Source: Paracoccus wurundjeri (GTDB lineage: Bacteria; Pseudomonadota; Alphaproteobacteria; Rhodobacterales; Rhodobacteraceae). Taken from it: a DNA stretch of 64,000 nucleotides. Each line of letters starts with the position of its first letter. Position 1 is the first letter of the stretch. The notes under the pieces are model-generated. The model worked only from the letters and a program-made list of their open reading frames with translations, did not search any database and had not been told where the DNA came from. The DNA is taken from contig NZ_JAUUTZ010000022.1 in NCBI RefSeq assembly GCF_030678915.1, forward strand, positions 1-64,000. Direction: 5' to 3'. Shown here piece after piece: positions 58,397 through 64,000 of this stretch. Both the position numbers and the translations under genes were made by a program.

Positions 58397-60129
58397 TGCC
58401 GCAAGAACCCATCTTTTTCCATATCAGCCCTGATCAATGCGGTGCACGCCGGATCGCCCGCCTGTTCGGGCTGAACGGGTATCAATATGTTTACGACGAG
58501 CAGGGAAAACTCGCCGAGAATATCGCCTGGTCGCAGACGACTGGGCAGATGCCGCTGCGCGACTGGTCGTCAAAACGGCTGTTCACCGGCCTGTACCGTC
58601 TCAAACCCTGGTGGAAACCACCGCTGGAAAGCTGGCGCAGCTTTGCCTGTCTGCGCCAATATTTCCCGAATGCCCGGTTTATCCTGACCCTGCGCGAACC
58701 GGATGCCTGGCTTCTTGACCGCATGGTTGCCGAGAGTGGCGCGACAGCCAAGGCCTATGCGGCGCATTATGGCGTAAGCGAAGCGGAACTGCCCGAACTC
58801 TGGACGCGAGACTGGCAGGCACATCTGGATGCCGTCGAGACATATTTCGGTGACGATCCCGCCCTGATCCGGGTGGATACCGAAACCGACACGCTGGAGG
58901 ATCTGCGTCACCGCCTTGACCCGATCCTGCCGATGCCCAAATCGCCGCGCCACAGCGGGTGGTTTTTCAACAAAGAGCCGGAAATCGAACGAACCCTGCT
59001 GCGCATGTTCGATCCGGCCCCTGAAACCCCGCGGCAGCGAGCCGAGGAATTCGTCGAGGATGTCGCCCGCTTCTGCCTGAAGGGTCACTGCAATCCCGGT
59101 ACGGGTAATCTTGCCGGGCTGTCTCCGCTTTATTGCGAATGGGATGGCAGAACGCAGATACTGGACCGCGCCGGCCATGCCTGCCCCGTCGCCATTACCG
59201 ATCTGCCCGGCGATCGCGGCAAGATCGCGCTGGCCGATCCTGCGCTGGATTTCAAGCAGCGCCGCGCCGAAGCGGTCATCAACGACATCCTTGGCCTTGG
59301 GCGTTGCGACGCGGCGAATATCGATATGGAGGACGCCCGCTGGCTTGGCGCGACACCGGGGGCGCCGCTGGGCAAGCCGGTTCTTTGCCATAACCGCCGC
59401 GAGGGCGCGGGCAATGCCATCCTCTGGCCCCTGCCCGAGATGATGGGGCCGGGACATCGGGGCTATGTCTCGCCCTGCCCGGACAGGACACCATTCGAGG
59501 ACAAGCAGGACAAACTGGTCTGGCGCGGCATGATCTCGGGGAACGAGCGCAGCGATGGGATCCGGCCCGGCCGCTCCTCATTGCGATATATGCGGGAAAT
59601 GGCAGCAGCCGGTAACGATGCCCGGGCGCGGGAAATCGCTTGGCAGGGACTGTGCCGCACCAATCGCATGGCCGTCGTGCGCCGCTGGTTCGGTCATCCC
59701 CATTGCGACATCCGCATTGGATTGGCATGGAGCTTCCGTCATTTCGCGAAGGATCCCCTGCTTTCCCCTTTTTGCACACGTCGCGAGGGGCCAGGCTTCT
59801 TCCATGATTTCCGCTATCAGCTTTGCATGACCGGCTTCGATCACGGCTCTAATTTCATTCCGATGATCAACAGCCGCTCGGTCCTGCTGAAAGAGGAAGA
59901 CGGCTGGGAAGTCTATTTCTCGGGACGTTTCAAACCGTGGAAACACTATATACCATTACAGAGATATTGCGGCGATCTGGGTGAAAAACTCGAATGGGCA
60001 CGCAGAAACCCCAATGATTGCAAAGAGATGTCCCACGCAGCCCGGGAAGAGGTCGCCTTACTGTCCGACCCCGCTCTGATGCGTGCGATCAAGCACCGCA
60101 TTCTCGACGGGCTGGCCCGCAAAGGATAA
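58396..60129 (+). CDS. Sulfotransferase-like/glycosyltransferase family 90 fusion protein
   Basis: A 577-residue protein without signal or membrane segment. Residues 1-200 resemble a sulfotransferase fold: FFHISPDQCGARRIARLFGLNGY in place of the PAPS loop, then FPNARFILTLREPDAWLLDRM, a typical 3'-phosphate-binding block. The 5'-phosphosulfate loop lacks the usual GTGTTS, so activity is doubtful. Residues 330-555 match GT90/CAP10 enzymes: KLVWRGMISGN, FRYQLCMTGFDHGSNF, SVLLKEEDGWEVYFSGRFKPWKHYIPL. GT90 members transfer sugars to polysaccharide or lipid acceptors. The donor and acceptor are unknown. Confidence 0.72.
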   Translation: MPQEPIFFHISPDQCGARRIARLFGLNGYQYVYDEQGKLAENIAWSQTTGQMPLRDWSSKRLFTGLYRLKPWWKPPLESWRSFACLRQYFPNARFILTLREPDAWLLDRMVAESGATAKAYAAHYGVSEAELPELWTRDWQAHLDAVETYFGDDPALIRVDTETDTLEDLRHRLDPILPMPKSPRHSGWFFNKEPEIERTLLRMFDPAPETPRQRAEEFVEDVARFCLKGHCNPGTGNLAGLSPLYCEWDGRTQILDRAGHACPVAITDLPGDRGKIALADPALDFKQRRAEAVINDILGLGRCDAANIDMEDARWLGATPGAPLGKPVLCHNRREGAGNAILWPLPEMMGPGHRGYVSPCPDRTPFEDKQDKLVWRGMISGNERSDGIRPGRSSLRYMREMAAAGNDARAREIAWQGLCRTNRMAVVRRWFGHPHCDIRIGLAWSFRHFAKDPLLSPFCTRREGPGFFHDFRYQLCMTGFDHGSNFIPMINSRSVLLKEEDGWEVYFSGRFKPWKHYIPLQRYCGDLGEKLEWARRNPNDCKEMSHAAREEVALLSDPALMRAIKHRILDGLARKG

Positions 60130-60153
60130 TCTCCGCCCGAAAGAGGAGATCAC

Positions 60154-60633
60154 ATGACAAGCATCAAAGCCAAGCCGATCACCGCAGAGGCCTTCGCTCC
60201 TTATGGAGAATTGCTGACGCTGCGCCCATCCCCCGACAAGCTGATCAACGAGGGCCGCTGCGAACGCCACCATGCGCTTGCCACGGTTGAGTGCGGAGGC
60301 GGAGAGGCGATCATCTCGCTTTTCCGCTCGGAACCTGTCAGCCTGCCCTATGATTGCGCCCTGCTGGAACGGCACCCGCTTGGATCGCAGGCATTCATGC
60401 CGCTTGGTCCCGACCCGTGGCTGTCTGTCGTCGCCCCCGACGAGGATGGCCGCCCCGGCGCGCCCCGGGCCTTTCTGGTTCCGTCGGGTATGGGGATCAA
60501 CTTGCGCGCAGGTGTCTGGCATGGCGTTCTGACCCCGCTTGACCGCCCCGCCGAATTCCTTGTCGTCGACCGCGAGGGCGAGGGCGTGAATCTGGAGGAA
60601 ACCCCCATTCCCCCGGTCACGATCACCGGATGA
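60154..60633 (+). CDS. allA: Ureidoglycolate lyase
   Basis: A 159-residue AllA-type cupin-like protein. It opens KAKPITAEAFAPYGELL, and has the core LERHPLGSQAFMPLG and the C-terminal LRAGVWHGVLTPLDRPAEFLVVDREG, whose conserved Lys/His region binds the substrate. It converts ureidoglycolate to glyoxylate and urea in purine breakdown. No other purine-catabolic gene is present, so the pathway must be encoded elsewhere. The stop overlaps the rnhB start. Confidence 0.9.
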   Translation: MTSIKAKPITAEAFAPYGELLTLRPSPDKLINEGRCERHHALATVECGGGEAIISLFRSEPVSLPYDCALLERHPLGSQAFMPLGPDPWLSVVAPDEDGRPGAPRAFLVPSGMGINLRAGVWHGVLTPLDRPAEFLVVDREGEGVNLEETPIPPVTITG

Positions 60634-61262
60634 CCCTGCCCGATTTCAGCTTCGAACTCGCCGCCCGGGCAAATGGCGCCGGTATCATCGCCGGGGTAGA
60701 CGAGGTCGGGCGTGGCCCGCTGGCCGGTCCGGTGACCGCGGCGGCGGTCGTGCTGGATCCCGAAAATATCCCGGACGGCCTGAACGATTCCAAGAAGCTG
60801 ACGCCTGCGCGGCGCGAAACCCTCGGCAGGCTGATCATGCAGCAATGCGACTGGTCGGTCGCCCATGTCAGCGTGGAAGAGATCGACCGGCTGAATATCT
60901 ATCACGCCTCGCATCTGGCCATGTGCCGCGCCGTCTCGGGACTGCGGCAACGACCCGATCATGTGCTTGTCGACGGCAACCGCATCCCGCGCGATCTGAC
61001 CGTTCCGGCCGAAGCGATCGTGAAAGGGGATGCCCGAAGCCTGACCATTGCAGCCGCCTCGATCGTGGCGAAGCTGTTGCGCGATTGCATCATGGTGGAT
61101 TTGGCGCAACAGCACCCCGGCTATGGCTGGGATGTGAATGCGGGCTATCCGACTCCGGCCCATAAACAGGCGCTTCTAGATCTTGGGGTGACCCCTCACC
61201 ATAGACGTTCCTTCAGGCCCGTCCACAATATCTTGTGTAAAGATGGAACTACAAGCAATTGA
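60630..61262 (+). CDS. rnhB: Ribonuclease HII
   Basis: A 210-residue RNase HII. GVDEVGRGPLAGPVTAAAVVL carries D24 and E25, LNDSKKLTPARRE follows, and VDGNRIPR holds the third acidic residue; SIVAKLLRDCIM and YGWDVNAGYPTPAHKQAL complete the family set. It removes ribonucleotides from DNA in RNA-DNA hybrids. The 4-bp overlap with allA means coupled translation with an unrelated function. ccrM follows 89 bp later, as seen in several Alphaproteobacteria. Confidence 0.95.
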   Translation: MTLPDFSFELAARANGAGIIAGVDEVGRGPLAGPVTAAAVVLDPENIPDGLNDSKKLTPARRETLGRLIMQQCDWSVAHVSVEEIDRLNIYHASHLAMCRAVSGLRQRPDHVLVDGNRIPRDLTVPAEAIVKGDARSLTIAAASIVAKLLRDCIMVDLAQQHPGYGWDVNAGYPTPAHKQALLDLGVTPHHRRSFRPVHNILCKDGTTSN

Positions 61263-61275
61263 TTTAAAAAAGAAA

Positions 61276-61299
61276 TTGACGCCGAATCACTCCTGACTC
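61276..61299 (+). promoter_or_regulatory. ccrM promoter with two GANTC methylation sites
   Basis: A -35-like TTGACG (61276-61281) is followed by GAATC (61284-61288) and GACTC (61295-61299), 11 bp apart. These are target sites of the enzyme encoded 50 bp downstream. In Caulobacter the ccrM promoter region likewise has two GANTC sites whose methylation state affects expression. Confidence 0.6.
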
Positions 61300-61351
61300 A
61301 TCTTGGTGTCCATACCAGACCGGGCAAATCCGGCATGCAGAGGCACGAGAG

Positions 61352-62482
61352 ATGACGAAGATCAAAGAAAAGCGCGCGGCTGCCGCGTGTTCCCTACCGC
61401 TGAACCAAATTCTGGCGGGCGATTGTGTCGAGATCATGAATTCCCTGCCCGAGGGCAGCGTTGATCTGATCTTTGCCGATCCGCCCTATAATCTTCAGCT
61501 TCGGGGCGATCTTCTGCGGCCCGACAATTCCCGCGTGGATGCCGTCGATGACGAATGGGATCAGTTCGCGGGCTATGCCGCCTATGATCAACTGACCCGC
61601 GACTGGCTGGCCGCTGCCCGGCGTTTGCTAAAGCCAAATGGTGCGATCTGGGTCATCGGCAGCTATCACAACATTTTCCGCGTCGGCGCCGAACTGCAAA
61701 ATCAGGGCTTCTGGATCATGAATGACGTGATCTGGCGCAAGTCGAACCCGATGCCCAATTTCCGTGGCAAGCGCCTGACCAATGCCCATGAGACGCTGAT
61801 CTGGGCCGCCAAATCGGAGAATTCGAAATATACGTTCAATTACGAGGCGCTCAAATCCCTGAACGAGGGCGTTCAGATGCGCTCGGACTGGGTGATCCCG
61901 ATCTGCAATGGCGGTGAGCGTCTGAAGGACGATCAGGGTGACAAGGCCCATCCGACGCAGAAACCCGAGGCCCTGTTGCATCGCGTTCTGGTGGGCACCA
62001 CCAATCCCGGCGATGTCGTGCTCGACCCGTTCTTCGGCACCGGCACGACCGGCGCGGTCGCCAAGATGCTGGGCCGCGATTTCATCGGTATCGAGCGCGA
62101 GGAATCCTATCGCAAGGTCGCCGAAAAGCGCCTGTCCCGCATCCGCCGCTTCGACAGCGAGGCGATTGCCACCACCAAGGCGAAGCGTGCCGAACCGCGC
62201 GTTCCCTTTGGTCAGGTGGTCGAGCGTGGCATGCTGCGCCCCGGCGAGGAACTGTTTTCTATCGGCAGCCGTCACAAAGCCAAGGTCCGCGCCGATGGCA
62301 GCCTGATCGGCAATGATGTGAAGGGCTCGATCCATCAGGTCGGCGCGGCGCTGGAAGGCGCGCCATCCTGCAATGGCTGGACCTATTGGCATTTCCGGCG
62401 TGAAGGCAAGATGATCCCCATCGACATCCTGCGTCAGCAGATCCGCGCCGAGATGGAAGGCGAGGTTTCCCGCCCCAGCTAA
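61352..62482 (+). CDS. ccrM: Cell-cycle-regulated DNA adenine methyltransferase (GANTC), CcrM
   Basis: A 376-residue beta-class N6-adenine methyltransferase. The catalytic DPPY lies at 43-46 (ADPPYNLQLRGDL), ahead of the SAM motif DPFFGTGTTGAVA near residue 227, which is the beta-class order. KSNPMPNFRGKRLTNAHETLIWA and the C-terminal ~85-residue domain (SIGSRHKAKVRADGSLIGNDVKGSIHQVG) are typical of CcrM. It methylates A in GANTC and links replication to transcription. No cognate restriction gene is nearby. Confidence 0.96.
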   Translation: MTKIKEKRAAAACSLPLNQILAGDCVEIMNSLPEGSVDLIFADPPYNLQLRGDLLRPDNSRVDAVDDEWDQFAGYAAYDQLTRDWLAAARRLLKPNGAIWVIGSYHNIFRVGAELQNQGFWIMNDVIWRKSNPMPNFRGKRLTNAHETLIWAAKSENSKYTFNYEALKSLNEGVQMRSDWVIPICNGGERLKDDQGDKAHPTQKPEALLHRVLVGTTNPGDVVLDPFFGTGTTGAVAKMLGRDFIGIEREESYRKVAEKRLSRIRRFDSEAIATTKAKRAEPRVPFGQVVERGMLRPGEELFSIGSRHKAKVRADGSLIGNDVKGSIHQVGAALEGAPSCNGWTYWHFRREGKMIPIDILRQQIRAEMEGEVSRPS

Positions 62483-62540
62483 ATCATCCACGATTTCGCC
62501 GCAGTTCCGCCATCACGATTTGGGCGGCGGAACCGCCTTG

Positions 62541-62570
62541 CCCCGCCATATGTGAATGGCGGGGTCTTTT
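62541..62570 (+). terminator. Intrinsic terminator after ccrM
   Basis: CCCCGCCAT (62541-62549) and ATGGCGGGG (62556-62564) form a perfect 9-bp stem with a 6-nt loop, followed by TCTTTTCG. It lies 58 bp after the ccrM stop. Confidence 0.88.
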
Positions 62571-62610
62571 CGTTCCCGTTGGCGCCGGCTACTTATGAAG
62601 ACCAGCCCCG

Positions 62611-62650
62611 CTTCTTCATCCAACTACCCCGGGAGCCGTACCCCGGCGCG
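62611..62650 (+). repeat. Dispersed intergenic repeat, copy 5 (degenerate)
   Basis: CTTCTTCATCCAACTACCCC followed by GGGAG and a CCCCGGCG arm resembles the other copies (TTCTTC...AAATACCTCGGGGG) with several mismatches. It lies between the ccrM terminator and the 3' end of the TRAP permease gene. Confidence 0.4.
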
Positions 62651-62669
62651 ACAGGGTGGAGTCCCGCCT

Positions 62670-63986
62670 TCACCCTGGCATCATTCCTGGCAGCAACAGC
62701 GACACTGCCGGAAACAGGATCAGGGCCGTCAGCACCAGTATGTCCACCAACAGAAAACGCGCGACGCCGCCAAAGATCTGCTCGCTCGTGACATTTCGCG
62801 CAACGCCGCTGATGACGAAGACATTGAGCCCGACCGGCGGGGTGATCAGGGCTATTTCAAGCAACTTCACGATAATGACCCCGAACCAGATCTGATCCAT
62901 TCCGTAGACCTGCATCAGCGGCAACAGGACCGGCAGCGAGATGATCAGGATCGCCAGCGGCTCGATGAACATGCCCATGATCAGCAGGATCGCCGCCGCG
63001 ATCACGATCACGCTCAGTGCGGGCATGCCGTTGCTGTGCAGCCGCTCGGCCATGATAGCGGCGGTGCCGGTATCGTTGATGAAGGCAAGAAACAGTATCG
63101 CCGCCGCGAGGGCCAGCACGAGCGAGGCCGCCTGAAGAACGGAATCCCGCAGAATGATCCAAAGCAGTTCACCGAGCAGCCGCCGCTGCCACAGGCCAAT
63201 CAGAAATGTCAGCCCGACACAGATCACAGCCGCGGAAAGTGGCGACAATATCCCAAGGAAAAGCCCGCCGATGATGATACTCAGCAACGCGACGGGGGGC
63301 CATAGCGCAACCATCGCCTGCATGTCACTGGCGGAGACCCGCACCGGGCCGGGGGCGGTGGCAGGTTCCTCACGAACCCACCAGATAATGACACCGATCA
63401 TGCCGGCAAGCGACAGAAGCCCCGGCAGGATTCCGGCGATGAACAACGTCGCCACGGGCTGCCCGGCCAGAAATCCATAGAATATGAACAGCATCGAAGG
63501 CGGGATAAGCGATCCCAGCGTTCCCCCCACGGCAACCGAAGAGGCGGCAAGCCTTGGATCGTAACCCTGCTCCAGCATCCCGGGCAGGCAAATCCGTCCC
63601 ATCGTCGAGGCGCAACTGACCGATGAGCCCGACAGCGACGCGAAACCTCCGCATCCCAGTACTGACGCAATGGCAAGCCCGCCCGGCTGGTTTCGCAACC
63701 AGACCCGGGCAGCGTCGAATATCCGTGTCGAGATCCCGGCATAGAATGCAAGATTGCCCAGCAATACGAACAGGAACAGCATCCCCATCGCTTCAGGATG
63801 CAGCCCCTCCCGCAACAGCCGAGGAATTGTCGCCAGCCCCCGGAAGAACCCGGCGCCGCTGCTGGCGCTTGTCAGGCCGATACCGCAGATTGCAATGGCG
63901 AAAGTTGCCGGGGCGACCGGAAACCTGAGCGCCAGCAGGGCCAGAAGGATCGCAATCCCGATCAGGCCGAGCAAGGATGGTTCCAT
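62670..63986 (-). CDS. TRAP transporter large permease, DctM type (second system)
   Basis: A 438-residue, roughly 12-helix membrane protein. Landmarks are VAPATFAIAICGIGL, VLLGNLAFYAGISTRIFDAARVWL, GCGGFASLSGSSVSCASTMGRICLPGM (the family's glycine-serine loop) and ALITPPVGLNVFVISGVARNV. It differs clearly from the DctM at the end of the pca operon. Its ATG is 15 bases before the right edge, so the partner DctQ and DctP genes, if present, lie outside. The substrate is unknown. Confidence 0.9.
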   Translation of the reverse strand: MEPSLLGLIGIAILLALLALRFPVAPATFAIAICGIGLTSASSGAGFFRGLATIPRLLREGLHPEAMGMLFLFVLLGNLAFYAGISTRIFDAARVWLRNQPGGLAIASVLGCGGFASLSGSSVSCASTMGRICLPGMLEQGYDPRLAASSVAVGGTLGSLIPPSMLFIFYGFLAGQPVATLFIAGILPGLLSLAGMIGVIIWWVREEPATAPGPVRVSASDMQAMVALWPPVALLSIIIGGLFLGILSPLSAAVICVGLTFLIGLWQRRLLGELLWIILRDSVLQAASLVLALAAAILFLAFINDTGTAAIMAERLHSNGMPALSVIVIAAAILLIMGMFIEPLAILIISLPVLLPLMQVYGMDQIWFGVIIVKLLEIALITPPVGLNVFVISGVARNVTSEQIFGGVARFLLVDILVLTALILFPAVSLLLPGMMPG

Positions 63987-64000
63987 ATATTTCCGTCCCC

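Noticed and set aside
1..64000. Search for CRISPR arrays, prophage, insertion sequences, rRNA genes and restriction-modification or defence islands.
   Set aside because: No regularly spaced repeats, transposase or integrase motifs, or phage genes were seen. CcrM is an orphan regulatory methylase without a restriction partner.

Overview
The window reads as one contiguous stretch of chromosome from a GC-rich alphaproteobacterium of the Rhodobacterales, most like Paracoccus or a close relative. The pointers are a CcrM-type GANTC methylase, a nitrate-assimilation operon in the Paracoccus nasABGHC order, a Roseobacter-type pobA/pcaQ/pcaDCHGB cluster, rlmB divergent from tRNA-Tyr, three separate TRAP loci, and an intergenic repeat with a TTCTTC end and an AAATACCTCGGGG core. 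I see no prophage, transposase, integrase, CRISPR array or rRNA operon. The taxonomy is inferred from gene content and order, not from a marker search.

Layout. 1-9.4 kb: the 3' end of an unknown gene, then phzF-like, DUF1330 and TerB-like genes; an opposing glutamine-amidotransferase/glutamine-synthetase-like/FAD-oxidoreductase cluster resembling gamma-glutamylated polyamine catabolism; CoA-binding and YHS proteins; rlmB opposite tRNA-Tyr(GTA); and a Na/phosphate symporter. 9.8-12.8 kb: an unrecognised polytopic membrane protein that overlaps, tail to tail, an operon of three small membrane-anchored proteins. 12.9-16.1 kb: an emrA-emrB-marR efflux operon with a perfect 10-bp inverted repeat as likely operator. 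16.3-24.4 kb: nitrate assimilation (MFS importer, NADH-nitrite reductase, Rieske protein, FNT channel, Mo nitrate reductase) with cyanase inserted. 24.4-34.8 kb: parC, an SH3 protein, an SDR, a cobalamin adenosyltransferase, etfBA, hydroxyacyl-CoA dehydrogenase, and a choX-betC pair behind a BetI-like operator.

34.9-44.7 kb is the most distinctive part: ten closely packed genes on the minus strand, pobA-pcaD-pcaC-pcaH-pcaG-BKACE-pcaB-dctP-dctQ-dctM, divergent from pcaQ. It encodes conversion of 4-hydroxybenzoate through protocatechuate to 3-oxoadipate. A beta-keto-acid cleavage enzyme (DUF849/BKACE) sits inside it, no pcaIJ or pcaF is present in the window, and a TRAP importer ends it. I infer that BKACE may cleave 3-oxoadipate with acetyl-CoA to acetoacetate and succinyl-CoA, and that the TRAP system may import the aromatic acid.

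44.8-64 kb: an alpha-hydroxy-acid dehydrogenase; a Bcr/CflA exporter behind a palindrome; a MocR regulator divergent from an FMN-binding pyridoxamine-oxidase-like protein over a three-half-site operator; an orphan DctP; valS; an aldo/keto reductase; a YbaK deacylase; a lytic transglycosylase lipoprotein; an Fsr-like exporter coupled to a sulfotransferase-like/GT90 fusion; allA-rnhB; ccrM with two GANTC sites in its promoter; and the large permease of another TRAP system at the right edge.
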